Counted from the first letter of the stretch, positions 35,235-44,387 are shown. The stretch: 45,768 nt of DNA from an uncultured Gammaproteobacteria bacterium (GCA_903928015.1 CAIYPF010000115.1:1-45768), one strand, 5' to 3'. The notes: a model not told the origin generated them from the sequence alone. Made by a program: numbers and translations.

Positions 35235-35731
35235 ATGAAAAACTCTCCGATAGCCTGGTGGTGCGGAATTCTCGCGGTGCTTGCGAGCACCTGCCTCGCT
35301 GCTGAACCCGCACCCCTCACGATCCAGTAACGGGAGCCGACTGCTCGGCCTGCCATGCAGGGCCCGTATCTGCACCGCCCGCCTTCGAGTCGCAGAACCT
35401 GCGCCCCGATCACGGCGCCTTCTCCGCGGACGGCACGGCCATGTGTCTTGGCTGCCACGAGAGCACCTCGAGCCATGTCGTGGGCGTTCCGGCACACGAT
35501 GCCGTTCCTGCTGACCTGCCGCTGGGCGCCGGTGGCGTCATCACCTGCACTACCTGCCACTACACCCACGGCTCGCTCGAGAGCGATCGCCCGAGGGCGA
35601 GTTTCAGCTTCACCGACCGGCTCACTGACAGCCCGCGGCTGCGCAAGAGCTTCCTGTTGCGGCGCAACAACTCTGACGGGGACATGTGCCGCATCTGCCA
35701 CCACTCCGAGCAGGAGGACACCACCCGATGA
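35235..35731 (+). pseudogene. tetraheme c-type cytochrome, frameshifted
   Basis: The first part (ATG at 35235) encodes a clear signal peptide, MKNSPIAWWCGILAVLAST then CLAAEPAP, but stops at TAA 35328-35330. The second part, in the frame one base back and open from 35306, encodes four CXXCH heme sites: CSACH (35342), CLGCH (35444), CTTCH (35546) and CRICH (35687). Adding one base to the C run at 35313-35316 joins them as AEPAPPHDPVTGADCSACH, about 165 residues. It would be a periplasmic electron carrier of the doubled-CXXCH kind. The break may be a real mutation or a sequencing error in a C tract. The stop overlaps the next gene's start by ATGA, so the coupling still exists. Confidence 0.82.
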
Positions 35732-36300
35732 GCGCACCCCAGAATCCGTTGCGTCGCACGGTATTCATCAAGAAGGCCTTCCAGGGCCGCTTCGTGGCCG
35801 CCGTGCTGCTGAATCTGTTGCTGTTCGCGCTGGTGTCGGCGGGCCTGCTGTACTGGCTGATCGGAGGCGATCTGAGCGCCAGCCGCAACAGCGCCCACCT
35901 CGCCATAGAGTCCCTGTGGGCGAAGATCGGATTCATCATCCTTGCCGGCAATGTTGTTGCGGGCCTTGTCGCGGGCGTCACCGCCACCCGCACCGTGATC
36001 CGCAAAAGCCATCTCATCGCCGGTCCGCTCTACCGATTCGAGCAAGTGTGCCGTCAGGTCGGGGAGGGCAGGCTTGATGTGCACACGGGCCTGCGCGAGT
36101 CGGACGAACTGAAAGACCTGTCCACGGCCTTTGCGGGGATGCTGGAGGGACTGCGTGCGGCTCGCGCACAGCGCGATGCGGCGATCGATCAGGCAGAGCA
36201 GGCGCTGGCAGGGCTCGACGCCCGTGTCGCGGCAGACCCGGAGGCTTCATGCGGCCTCGCCGCCGCGCGGGTCGCGCTCAATTCACTAAGAGGCGCCTGA
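35728..36300 (+). CDS. stand-alone HAMP-domain membrane protein
   Basis: A 190-residue protein whose ATG overlaps the cytochrome stop by four bases. Two membrane helices (about 22-44 and 67-87) have a short loop of about 20 residues between them. A HAMP domain follows (about 88-142), with the usual Pro (IAGPLYRFEQ), GEGRLDV and DELKDLSTAFAGM. A coiled coil ends the protein, and there is no kinase, cyclase or chemoreceptor output domain. HAMP normally relays a signal between membrane and output, so a partner must be supplied. Coupling to a multiheme cytochrome suggests redox sensing, or a membrane anchor for the cytochrome. No function can be named. Confidence 0.85.
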   Translation: MSAPQNPLRRTVFIKKAFQGRFVAAVLLNLLLFALVSAGLLYWLIGGDLSASRNSAHLAIESLWAKIGFIILAGNVVAGLVAGVTATRTVIRKSHLIAGPLYRFEQVCRQVGEGRLDVHTGLRESDELKDLSTAFAGMLEGLRAARAQRDAAIDQAEQALAGLDARVAADPEASCGLAAARVALNSLRGA

Positions 36301-36321
36301 GACCAGCCCTGCCGGGCCTGC

Positions 36322-36771
36322 TCAGCGGCGCTGTTGCGCGCTGCGGGAGGAGTAACCCGGCACCTGATGACCCTTCGCGTACATGCATTGCATATAGGCC
36401 GTGTCGTAGCGGTACTGCACGGTGTCACGGGCCTCGTGTTCCTGTTCCATTCCATGGGCGCCGCCCAGTATCAGCCCCGCACCAGCCCCGGTGCCGATGG
36501 CCTCGCTATCGCCGTGACCGATCATCGCGCCGGCTACCGCTCCGGCTGCCGCGCCTGCTACGGCGCCCTTTGCGGTCTCTTGTCCTGCAGCCGCCTTGAC
36601 AGCTCCTGATCTGTCTGCCGCGAAGTCACGGCATACCAGATCGTCATTGGCGAATTGTTCGAAGGATTTGTCTGGCGAGGGCATCACCTCGACCTCTGGC
36701 CCCGGCGGAACGGCTGCGCAGGCGAGGAGAGTCATGAGCGAGGACGAGAGCAGGACGAGTCGCAGCTGCAT
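36322..36771 (-). CDS. glycine-zipper family outer-membrane lipoprotein
   Basis: A 149-residue lipoprotein. The signal is MQLRLVLLSSSLMTLLACAA, with the lipobox Cys at about 18. CRDFAADRS is followed by an Ala/Gly-rich GAVAGAAAGAVAGAMIGHG and GAGAGLILGGA, the glycine zipper, which probably forms a membrane hairpin. The C-terminus has YRYDTAYMQCMYAKGHQVPG, a pattern usual in this family. Such proteins are associated with the cell envelope, but their roles are not settled. It is convergent with the HAMP gene (21 bp). Confidence 0.88.
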   Translation of the reverse strand: MQLRLVLLSSSLMTLLACAAVPPGPEVEVMPSPDKSFEQFANDDLVCRDFAADRSGAVKAAAGQETAKGAVAGAAAGAVAGAMIGHGDSEAIGTGAGAGLILGGAHGMEQEHEARDTVQYRYDTAYMQCMYAKGHQVPGYSSRSAQQRR

Positions 36772-36843
36772 GGTGCGTGTTCCAGTGGGCGGGACAGGGG
36801 AGGCAAACGCCGCCTTGCGGCTGCCGTTGACAGGGCCTGAGCA

Positions 36844-37527
36844 TCAGTCGCGCAGGGCGGGGCTGCCACCCAGCGCCCAGAGCCAGCCGAGCACGATGAG
36901 CAGCGTGAGTTTCTGCCCGAGCGCCAGCGCTGCGGGTGTCTGTTCACCGGCCATGGCGTGCGGCAGATACGCGGCGAACATCACGGGCACCACTGCGAGT
37001 ACCGCGAGTCCCAGCACACGTCCTGCGGTGCTGATGCCCCGATGCCGGAGCGTGAGCAGGGCCACGCCGCTGCTGGCACACCAGCCCGGCACTGCGGCAC
37101 CCAGCAGCGTGAGGTGATGGGGCCAGGGCAGTACCAGCACTTTCTCGAGAGGCACCAGCACCACTGCGCTCAGCGCGAGTATCCCGCAGGCGCTTACCGT
37201 CTGTGCGGCAGCGGTGGACGGAGCCAGGCGCTGGGCCACGCCGGTCCATGCCGGCAGCAGCCCGCCCACGACCAGCAAGAGGCCGCCGGCGATACCGAGC
37301 GTGGCGCTGGTGATATTGGGCCGACCGTTGTAGGTGTTCAGTGGCATGAACAGGTCGCAGAGAAAATTGCGCACAAGGTGGAAGTGCAGCGCCTGCGGGT
37401 CGACGTTGTTTCCGCCGCTGTAGGCCAGTGCCGATCCCGTCACCAGGAGCGCGAAGCCGATCACGGCAGGGCGCATGTGGCGCGGAGCCGGGCGCAGCGT
37501 GCGCAGGTCGATGGAATGTCCGGGCAT
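36844..37527 (-). CDS. six-helix integral membrane protein, function unknown
   Basis: A 227-residue protein starting MPGHSIDLRT at 37527. Six hydrophobic segments are visible: VIGFALLVTGSALAY, TLGIAGGLLLVVGGLLPAW, GILALSAVVLVPLEKVLVL, LTLLGAAVPGWCASSGVALL, VLGLAVLAVVPVMFAAYL and LTLLIVLGWLWALGG. The loop HLVRNFLCDLFMPLNTYNGR is polar and might be conserved; it recalls DUF998/Frag1-like proteins. I do not recognise a catalytic motif. It lies between the lipoprotein and the divergent GSCFA gene. Confidence 0.75.
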   Translation of the reverse strand: MPGHSIDLRTLRPAPRHMRPAVIGFALLVTGSALAYSGGNNVDPQALHFHLVRNFLCDLFMPLNTYNGRPNITSATLGIAGGLLLVVGGLLPAWTGVAQRLAPSTAAAQTVSACGILALSAVVLVPLEKVLVLPWPHHLTLLGAAVPGWCASSGVALLTLRHRGISTAGRVLGLAVLAVVPVMFAAYLPHAMAGEQTPAALALGQKLTLLIVLGWLWALGGSPALRD

Positions 37528-37669
37528 TGGGCGCTCCACAGGGGTCTGCGGCAAGGCTACCTTGCCCGGCCGCGTCTGTCTCGCAGGTGGCGGTTGCCTC
37601 CGCAGGTTACGCTGCGTCCCTGTCATTGCTAAGCTCCCCGCCGTCATGCGGTGCGGCGGTGGAGCAGTC

Positions 37670-38764
37670 ATGAGAAGGCGTTTGTCGGCCCTGCTAGCGC
37701 GCCTCTTGCGCCGAGGCGCACCCGGCGTGCGCCCGCTTGCCGGGGTCGACGCGGCTGCGGTACGCGAGGCGCGCCGCGACAATCCCTTCGATACCTGGGC
37801 CTCGCGCTCGCGCAGCGCCAATGCCGCCGATCCCGCGCTCGCCTGCCACCGGCTGTGGCAGCCTTTTCCCGAGTTGCTGATCCGGCCCAAGTTCCGCATC
37901 CCGGCGTCGATGCCCGTGTTCGCATCCGGTTCCTGCTTCGCCCGCGAGGTGGAGGAATCCCTCGCCGGACTGGGTTTCGAGGTGAGCACGCTCTGCGACG
38001 AGATCTTCGGGCGTGAGCCCTTGATGCATGACGGCGCAGCGCATACCGGCGTGCGGCCCCGCTCTTACCTGAACCGCTACAACACCATGTCGATGCGCGA
38101 CGAGTTCGCCCATCTGCTGGGCGCCGATCCGGGGCTGGAGTCGGGCGCCTTGATGTATTCGCTGGGGCAGGGGGCGGCGGCCGACCTGCACTACTCGCAG
38201 TCGCTGCGTCAGGCGGACCCCGCCACCACCCTTGCCCGGCGCCGCGCAGTGCGGGAATTCCTCGGTCCGCGCTTGCGCCGTTGCCGGCTCTTCGTGCTCA
38301 CCCTTGGCATGGCCGAGTGCTGGTTCGACGCCGAGGAGCGCCGTTACCTGAACAACACGCCCGGCCCTCGCGTCCTCGCCGCTTTCGGCGAGCGCCTGAG
38401 CGTGCGCCTGACCCGTTTCGAGGAGCACCTTGCCGCGCTGGAATCGCTCTACCTGATGCTGCAGCGGGTCCACGGGGATGATTTCCGGATCGTGCTCACG
38501 GTCTCGCCGGTTCCGCTCGAGCGCAGCTTCCTCGGGCGCGACGTCGTGCTGGCCAACACCTACTCCAAGTCGGTGCTGCGCGCTGTGGCGGAGGAGTTCG
38601 CGGCCTTCCGCCCCAACGTCGATTACTTCCCGAGCTTCGAGCTGGTGAGTTTTGCCTCGCCTGCGGACGCATGGGAATGGGACCACCGTCACGTCCGCCC
38701 CGCGCTGGTCGATCACATCATGGCGAGCTTCCGGCGCCACTACGTCGAGGACGCCCCGGCCTGA
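37670..38764 (+). CDS. GSCFA-domain protein, shorter form
   Basis: A 364-residue protein starting at the ATG at 37670, with GGAG upstream. ASMPVFASGSCFAREVEESL holds the GSCFA motif at about residue 87. FVLTLGMAECWFD, ILTVSPVPLERSF and NTYSKSVLRAVAEEF are the family's later blocks, and WEWDHRHVRPALVDHI near the end could bring the catalytic His. The N-terminus is basic (MRRRLSALLARLLRRG), perhaps membrane-associated. It lacks the C-terminal beta domain of the gene at 7104. Three sulfotransferase-like genes follow on the same strand, so an acyl-ester or deacylation step on a sulfated product is a plausible but unproven role. Confidence 0.88.
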   Translation: MRRRLSALLARLLRRGAPGVRPLAGVDAAAVREARRDNPFDTWASRSRSANAADPALACHRLWQPFPELLIRPKFRIPASMPVFASGSCFAREVEESLAGLGFEVSTLCDEIFGREPLMHDGAAHTGVRPRSYLNRYNTMSMRDEFAHLLGADPGLESGALMYSLGQGAAADLHYSQSLRQADPATTLARRRAVREFLGPRLRRCRLFVLTLGMAECWFDAEERRYLNNTPGPRVLAAFGERLSVRLTRFEEHLAALESLYLMLQRVHGDDFRIVLTVSPVPLERSFLGRDVVLANTYSKSVLRAVAEEFAAFRPNVDYFPSFELVSFASPADAWEWDHRHVRPALVDHIMASFRRHYVEDAPA

Positions 38765-38917
38765 GCAGACGGGCGCCCCGGGGTACCGTCGGCGGCGCCA
38801 TTGCGCGTATTATCCGGACGCCGGTCGGCCAGCGGGCCCTGCCGCAGTGCCCCGCCGCGGCGGTGCCGTGGTTGCCGGCAAGATTCCATGACCTGATCCC
38901 GGCGAGCCATAAGCCCA

Positions 38918-39664
38918 GTGAAAGCCCCGTTCTTCATCATCGGCTGCGTACGGTCGGGCACGACCATGCTGCGCAATGTCCTGCGCCTGCATCCCAATCT
39001 CACGGCACCGGAAGAAACCCATTTCTATCGCTGGACCGACCCCTACGGCACCGATGGATCCCAGCACCTTCTCTCGAAGAACGCCACGCTGGTGCGTCAC
39101 CGCGCCATTGACGGCATCACCGAAGACGAGTTCGCGAGGATGCTCGCGACGGCGCTCACGCGGCGCCAGCTCTACCAGCGCTACATGGCGCTTTTCCTCG
39201 AGCGCAGCAAGCCCGGCGCCACCCGCTGGTTCGACAAGACACCCCAGAACGTCTACGGCGCGGCCATGCTCGCGGCCGACTTTCCCAGCGCGCGCTTCGT
39301 GCACATCGTCCGCAACCCTCTTGATGTAGTGCTCAGCCTGCGCGCTGGAGCCGTCATGAAGGTGAGCAGCCTGGTGGGCGCCAGCAATTACTGGCTCGAA
39401 TCGGTGACCAACATCCATTCGTTGAAGAAAGCCTGGCCGGGACGGGTGCTGGAGTTCCGCTACGACGAATTCAATGCCGACCCGCAATCCCATGCCGAGC
39501 GCGTGCTGCGCTTCGTGGGTGAGCCGCTGGTGCCTGGCTTCATGGATTCCTTCGTCGCGCGGCCCAGATCCTACGACCATCAGGAGGCCCTGCAGCCCGC
39601 TGAGCTGGCAACCGTGCGGCGCATCTGCGGCAAGTGGGCTTCCGCCTACGGTTACGAGATCTGA
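38918..39664 (+). CDS. PAPS-dependent sulfotransferase
   Basis: A 248-residue sulfotransferase starting with GTG. The 5'-phosphosulfate loop is IIGCVRSGTTMLRNVLRLHP, and the 3'-phosphate strand and helix is FVHIVRNPLDVVLSLRAG (Arg and Ser contacts). EETHFYRW and RWFDKTPQN lie at the acceptor side. The shape and length fit bacterial Sulfotransfer_3-type enzymes, which transfer sulfate from PAPS to hydroxyls of sugars, lipids or other small molecules. It lies 153 bp after the GSCFA gene and 8 bp before the next sulfotransferase-like gene. No PAPS-making genes are seen in the window. Confidence 0.9.
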   Translation: MKAPFFIIGCVRSGTTMLRNVLRLHPNLTAPEETHFYRWTDPYGTDGSQHLLSKNATLVRHRAIDGITEDEFARMLATALTRRQLYQRYMALFLERSKPGATRWFDKTPQNVYGAAMLAADFPSARFVHIVRNPLDVVLSLRAGAVMKVSSLVGASNYWLESVTNIHSLKKAWPGRVLEFRYDEFNADPQSHAERVLRFVGEPLVPGFMDSFVARPRSYDHQEALQPAELATVRRICGKWASAYGYEI

Positions 39665-39672
39665 GAGCGCAG

Positions 39673-40716
39673 GTGCTCGACCGGTTCCAACTTCCCTCAT
39701 GGCTGCGCGCCACCCGGCCCGCCCCGGGCGCCGGGCGCCGGCTCTACCTGCACATCGGCATGAACAAGGCCGGCAGTTCGGCGATACAGCGCACCCTGTC
39801 AGCCCGGGAGAAAACCCTTCGGGCGGCAGGTCTGCTCTACCCCCGCACAGGCCGCAGTGCGAGCCAGGCCCACCACCTTTTCAGCCATGTGCTGGGTTTC
39901 TCGCAGGGCAAGCCGCCCAGCGTGCGTTCCCGCTCCCAGCTCGAGAACCTCGGGCCCAAGCTGCTGGCCGAGGCGGATCGCCGTGGTTGCAACACCGCCA
40001 TCGTCAGCTCCGAGGTCTTCACCAACCGCGGTGACATCCGGCTCGTGCGCGAGTTTTTTGCCGGCTGGGATGTACGGGTCGTCGTTTACCTGCGTCGCCA
40101 TGACCACTGGTGGGCCTCGTGCTACAGCCAGGGCGTGCGCATGACATCGAATCCGCCCTGGCCGCTGGGCTTCGATGGTTACATCGCCTGGCAGCGCGCG
40201 CGCCGGCACAAGGGCGATTACCGCAAGCTGCTCGATGACTGGGCGGATGTCTTTGGTGCTGCCAACCTTCTTGTCCGCCCCTACGAGCGGGAGCAGAACC
40301 AGCCGAGCATCGTGGCCGATCTGCTCTCCGTCATGGCGTTTCCCGGGCTTGCGCAGGACGTGGGCGCAGAGGTGGCCGGATTCAACGTCTCGCCCGGAGA
40401 GCGCGAGCTGGCGCTGGTCGATGCGATACAGCACTCAGGCCTTTCCCACGCCAGCCGCAAACGGCTGATCACGGCCATCTGTGCCCGACCCGGTCAGGTG
40501 AGGGGCGCGGGTTTCATCTCGCCGGCGGAACGGCTGCGGATGGTCGAGGAAAACCTCGATGATTACGCCTACATCGCCCGGACCTACATGGGGCGTGCCG
40601 ATGGCGAGTTGTTCCGCGAGCCTTTGCCGGATCCCTCTGCCCCCTGGACGGCCCCGCCGCCTGCCTCACATCGGGACATCATCGAGGCGCTCGCCGCTGT
40701 GGCGGGCTGGACCTGA
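39673..40716 (+). CDS. sulfotransferase-like protein, second
   Basis: A 347-residue protein starting with GTG 8 bases after the previous stop. RLYLHIGMNKAGSSAIQRTL is a PAPS loop of the kind with HIGxxKAGSS. NTAIVSSEVFTNRGD, VVVYLRRHDHWWASCYSQG (3'-phosphate binding, Arg and Ser) and ANLLVRPYEREQ follow. These fit the P-loop-like group often annotated as hypothetical or sulfotransferase-domain proteins in cell-surface clusters. The C-terminal third, from about residue 245, is variable. It is probably co-transcribed with both neighbours. Confidence 0.8.
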   Translation: MLDRFQLPSWLRATRPAPGAGRRLYLHIGMNKAGSSAIQRTLSAREKTLRAAGLLYPRTGRSASQAHHLFSHVLGFSQGKPPSVRSRSQLENLGPKLLAEADRRGCNTAIVSSEVFTNRGDIRLVREFFAGWDVRVVVYLRRHDHWWASCYSQGVRMTSNPPWPLGFDGYIAWQRARRHKGDYRKLLDDWADVFGAANLLVRPYEREQNQPSIVADLLSVMAFPGLAQDVGAEVAGFNVSPGERELALVDAIQHSGLSHASRKRLITAICARPGQVRGAGFISPAERLRMVEENLDDYAYIARTYMGRADGELFREPLPDPSAPWTAPPPASHRDIIEALAAVAGWT

Positions 40717-40737
40717 TATGCGCCCCGGGCCTGCACG

Positions 40738-41586
40738 GTGATCGGGCAACTGCTTGCCGGCGCACGCGCGCTGGTTCCGCTGCAATTCGGGCAGCGTCCC
40801 CCGCTCTGGTCGCCGGAGTTCCCGTTTCTGCTGCTGTGGTCCCACAAGGCCGCGTCCACCGCGCTTGCGCAGTGGTTCTTCGCGCAGATCGGATCTCCGC
40901 AGTTGCGTGACGGCGGGCAGGAGGCGGCGCGCCGCTACGCAGGACTCGGCATCCACGCCTACCAGTTCGATGTGCATTGCCGCAGTGCCAGCTATCGCTG
41001 GCATTGCCGCCGTGCGCTTGCGGGGGGCGCGCCGGTGATCAAGTTCGTGCGCGATCCTGCAGCGCGAGCCTTCAGTGGTTTTCTTGCCACGCGGCGTGCG
41101 GTGGTGCTCGAGCGCCCGGATTTCTGGGGTGCACGGGTCAGCCGTCAGGTCTTCGCCTGGAAAGGCCATACGGACATCGACGGTTCCTACAGCTTCGCGG
41201 AGTTCGTGGAGTGGTTGGCCTGCACGGCTCCGGCGCGGCAGAACCCGCACGTGCGCGGCCAGCACATGGGTTTCGAGTCCGGTCGTCGCATCGAGACCGT
41301 CCGGATCGAGAACCTCGTGGAACAGCTTGCAGGGCTCGAGCAGCGTTTCGGTTTGCCGGGGCTCTCTGCCACGCCCGGACTGCTTGATTCCGGGCACCAC
41401 AGGCCACGTTCCGGCTCCCTCGGCCCCGTCGCGCTCGAGCAGTTGCTCCGCCAGCCGGTCGCGCCGGGAGCATTCGAGCGCGAGGCTGCGCCGCAGGTCG
41501 ACAGCGCCGTGCTCGCCGGCACTGCATTGGGCGATCGGCTGCGGCAGGTTTTTGCTGCCGACTACCGGGCCTATCCGCTCTACTGA
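40738..41586 (+). CDS. sulfotransferase-like protein, third (carbohydrate type)
   Basis: A 282-residue protein starting with GTG 21 bases after the previous gene. FLLLWSHKAASTALAQWFF resembles the PAPS loop of Sulfotransfer_2 proteins (KxxxTxL), and PVIKFVRDPAARAFSGFLAT is the 3'-phosphate region (RDPxxRxxSxF). FAEFVEWLAC and NPHVRGQHMGF follow, as in carbohydrate sulfotransferases. It differs from both upstream genes, so three unlike sulfotransferases lie in a row. Acceptors are unknown. Confidence 0.8.
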   Translation: MIGQLLAGARALVPLQFGQRPPLWSPEFPFLLLWSHKAASTALAQWFFAQIGSPQLRDGGQEAARRYAGLGIHAYQFDVHCRSASYRWHCRRALAGGAPVIKFVRDPAARAFSGFLATRRAVVLERPDFWGARVSRQVFAWKGHTDIDGSYSFAEFVEWLACTAPARQNPHVRGQHMGFESGRRIETVRIENLVEQLAGLEQRFGLPGLSATPGLLDSGHHRPRSGSLGPVALEQLLRQPVAPGAFEREAAPQVDSAVLAGTALGDRLRQVFAADYRAYPLY

Positions 41587-41731
41587 CTGGGCCGGCAACG
41601 CCGCTGAAGTCCTGGCAGCCTTTGCTCTGAATGAGCTTGCCGGCACAAAGGACGTGCAGAGTGATATCCGGTTTGAAAAGCGGAGGCGGCAGGCAGCACA
41701 ATGCGCGCTCCTGTTTCCGGACGATCAGGAC

Positions 41732-42859
41732 ATGAGCAGTACCCCTCCAGCAACGGCGCCGGCGGCGCGCCCCGTCGTGCTGCTCGTGGATGACACCCCG
41801 GAAAACCTCTCCGTTCTGGGCGAGTTGCTGCAACCCTTTTACCGCGTCCGCGTCGCCAATTCCGGCGCCCGTGCGCTCAGCGTGGTCGCCAGCGAACCGC
41901 GCCCCGACCTCATCCTGCTCGATGTGATGATGCAGGACATGGATGGCTACGAGGTGATCCACAGGCTGAGGGCAGATCCCGCAACCCGCGACATCCCGGT
42001 CATTTTCGTCACCGCCCTGGACGCCACCGAAGACGAGCGCAAGGGCCTGGAGCTCGGCGCCGCCGACTACATCACCAAGCCGGTACGGCCCGCGATCATG
42101 CATGCCCGGGTGCGTGCGCAGCTCGAACTGAAGCAGGCCCGTGACCGCATGCGCGACCAGAACGCATGGCTCGAATCCCAGGTGCTGCTGCGCCGCGACG
42201 AGAACCAGCGCTTGCAGGACGTATCACTTCGCGCCCTGGCGAGCCTTGCCTCGACTCGCGACAACGAAACGGGCAACCACATCCTTCGCACCCAGGGCTA
42301 TGTGCGGGTGCTGTGCGAGCACCTTGCCGCGCGCGGCCGCCACCCCGAGGCCTTGACGCCCGACGGCATCCGCTTCATCACCATGGCCGCGCCCCTGCAC
42401 GACATCGGCAAGGTCGGCATTCCCGACAGCATCCTGCTCAAGCCCGGCAAGCTCGACCACGATGAGTGGGAGGTGATGCGAACGCACGCCGAGCTCGGCG
42501 CAGAGGCCATCCAGCGCGCCATGGACCAGGACGGCGGGGACGCCCGCCCCTTCGGCTTCCTGCTCGCTGCCATCGAGATCGCCCTTGGTCATCACGAAAA
42601 ATGGGATGGCAGCGGATACCCGCACGGGCTGAAAGGCGAAGCGATTCCGCTGCCCGCACGTCTGATGGCCGTGGCCGATGTCTTCGACGCGCTGATCAGT
42701 CGCCGTGTCTACAAGCCGCCGTTCCCGCTCGAGGAGGCCGCCTCCATGATCGCCGATGGGCGCGGGACACACTTCGATCCGGAGCTCGTCGATGCTTTCC
42801 TCGAGCGCAGGGAAGAGTTCTTCGCCATTGCCCGCCGGCATGTCGACCATGAGGACTGA
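41732..42859 (+). CDS. two-component response regulator with HD-GYP c-di-GMP phosphodiesterase domain
   Basis: A 375-residue protein. The receiver domain (about 12-130) has LLVDDTPENL and the phosphorylated Asp in LILLDVMMQDMDGYE. After a coiled linker, the HD-GYP domain (about 165-365) has HDIGKVGIPDSIL, then GHHEKWDGSGYPHGLKGEAIPL and a metal Asp in VADVFDAL. HD-GYP proteins break c-di-GMP to pGpG or GMP. The full HHExxDGSGYP signature is present, so I expect activity. The ATG at 41732 has AGGA only about 2 bases upstream, so the start is not certain. The next gene, a PAS sensor kinase, begins inside its end, so the kinase probably controls it. Confidence 0.92.
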   Translation: MSSTPPATAPAARPVVLLVDDTPENLSVLGELLQPFYRVRVANSGARALSVVASEPRPDLILLDVMMQDMDGYEVIHRLRADPATRDIPVIFVTALDATEDERKGLELGAADYITKPVRPAIMHARVRAQLELKQARDRMRDQNAWLESQVLLRRDENQRLQDVSLRALASLASTRDNETGNHILRTQGYVRVLCEHLAARGRHPEALTPDGIRFITMAAPLHDIGKVGIPDSILLKPGKLDHDEWEVMRTHAELGAEAIQRAMDQDGGDARPFGFLLAAIEIALGHHEKWDGSGYPHGLKGEAIPLPARLMAVADVFDALISRRVYKPPFPLEEAASMIADGRGTHFDPELVDAFLERREEFFAIARRHVDHED

Positions 42860-44387
42860 GTGGGGGCGCGGCGTGAGCCGGTTCAGTTGCGCGGTTTCCC
42901 TGCTTCCGGGAACGCTGCTCGCCAGCCCTCAGGCCATGGCAATGCTACCCGCGGCCTCTCCATCACCCGACTTCAGTGCCCTGTGGGCGGAGCACCCGCG
43001 CACCGTGCTGTTCATCGGCGCCCTGCTCGTGCTGCTTCTTGCAGCTGTGCTCGCGCTCGGGCTGCTTGCGCGCCGGCTGACGCAGGCGCGGGCGGCCCTC
43101 ACGGCAGAGGTCCTGCTCGAGTCCGATGGGCGCCGGCAATTGCGCGCGCTCTTCGATGCCCTTCCGGATCTCGTCTGGGTGAAGGATCCCGCCGGGCGCT
43201 ATGCCGCCTGCAACCGTGCATTTCTCGATTACAACGATTTGGAAGAGGAGGAGGTGATTGGCTTGCAGGCCTCCGACCTCCTGCCCGCAGAGCTGGCCCG
43301 GGAGCTCGAATCTGACGACCGGAAGGCGCTCGGCACGCTGAAGCCCGTGCACGTCCAGCACTGGCTCTCCGGCGCGGACGGCAGTGCCACGCTCTTCGAA
43401 GTCGTGAGGCTTGCGCTGCGCGACGATGCCGGTGTTCCCGTTGGCTTGCTGGGCGTGGCCCGCGATATCACCGCCACCTTCACTGCGCGTGCGGAACTCG
43501 GGCAACGCATGAAGGAACTCGCCTGCCTCTACGATGTGTTCCGTCTCACCGAGGATTCCACCAACCCGGTTGCCGAGGTGCTCTCGGCGGTGGCGTCCCG
43601 GTTGCCTGCCGCCCTGCGGCATGACGGGTCGGTTCTGGCGTGGATCGAATATGACGGCAAGTACTTCGGGGCCGCTGCCGAGGCCCGTGCCGGCGCCGCC
43701 GGTGAGTGCCTGAGCCGCGAATTCGAAGCCGATGCCGGGCGCCGGGGAAGCTTGCGCGTTGCGTATCTCTCGCCGGCGGATGGCGCCTTCCTGCCCGAGG
43801 AATCCGACCTGCTCCTTGCCATTTCCCAGCGCCTCGAAACCTTCATGCTCGAAGGCGGCGCGATCCGCGAGAGCGAGCGCCAGCGCCAGTTGCTCGAGCG
43901 GGTGTTTGCCGCAACATCGGAAGGCATCGTGGTGGTCGATGCCGCCACACGCGGTTTTGCACAGTTCAACGAGGCAGCCTGCAATGACCTCGGCTACACC
44001 CGTGAGGAATTCGCCGCGCTCTCGGTGCAGGATCTGTTGGTAGACCAGGCGCTTCCGCCGGAGTGGATAAGCGGCTTCCGTGTGAAGGGGATGGCGGGGC
44101 TCGAGTCCCTGCACCGCCACAAGAACGGCAGTATCAGGCTGCGCGAGGTACAGAGCCGCCAGATCCTGCTGGCGGGGCAGGAGTACTGGGTTTCGGTCTG
44201 GCATGACGTCACCGCGAGGGCAGAACTCGAGGCTCGCCTGCGTGAAAGCGAGCAGAGCCTGCAGCAGGCCCAGGCCATTGCCCGGCTGGGCAGCTGGCGC
44301 GTGGATGCCGAAGGCAGGGTCACGGACTCCACGCCCGAGGCGCGGCGGATCCTCGGCGCCACCGACGATGCCGCGTTCACCCCCTGA
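42849..44387 (+). CDS. multi-PAS sensor histidine kinase, N-terminal part (frameshifted)
   Basis: 512 residues before a stop at 44385. The ATG at 42849 overlaps the HD-GYP stop by 11 bases. A signal-like stretch ([19 protein letters not shown]) and a membrane helix ([21 protein letters not shown]) lie in the first 75 residues. Then come PAS 1 ([20 protein letters not shown]), a GAF-like domain ([20 protein letters not shown]), PAS 2 ([20 protein letters not shown]) and the start of PAS 3 ([14 protein letters not shown]). The stop falls right after AAFTP at a run of five C (44380-44384). Removing one C reads on as [19 protein letters not shown], the expected PAS sequence. So this is one gene with a frameshift, not two. 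Confidence 0.88.
   Translation: MRTEWGRGVSRFSCAVSLLPGTLLASPQAMAMLPAASPSPDFSALWAEHPRTVLFIGALLVLLLAAVLALGLLARRLTQARAALTAEVLLESDGRRQLRALFDALPDLVWVKDPAGRYAACNRAFLDYNDLEEEEVIGLQASDLLPAELARELESDDRKALGTLKPVHVQHWLSGADGSATLFEVVRLALRDDAGVPVGLLGVARDITATFTARAELGQRMKELACLYDVFRLTEDSTNPVAEVLSAVASRLPAALRHDGSVLAWIEYDGKYFGAAAEARAGAAGECLSREFEADAGRRGSLRVAYLSPADGAFLPEESDLLLAISQRLETFMLEGGAIRESERQRQLLERVFAATSEGIVVVDAATRGFAQFNEAACNDLGYTREEFAALSVQDLLVDQALPPEWISGFRVKGMAGLESLHRHKNGSIRLREVQSRQILLAGQEYWVSVWHDVTARAELEARLRESEQSLQQAQAIARLGSWRVDAEGRVTDSTPEARRILGATDDAAFTP

Noticed and set aside
35046-35305. A short frame encoding a signal-like stretch (SAFALLAVMPLSYAADT) and about 55 more residues.
   Set aside because: It overlaps both the kinase end and the cytochrome signal peptide, has mixed codon use and no clear start; left open but not supported.
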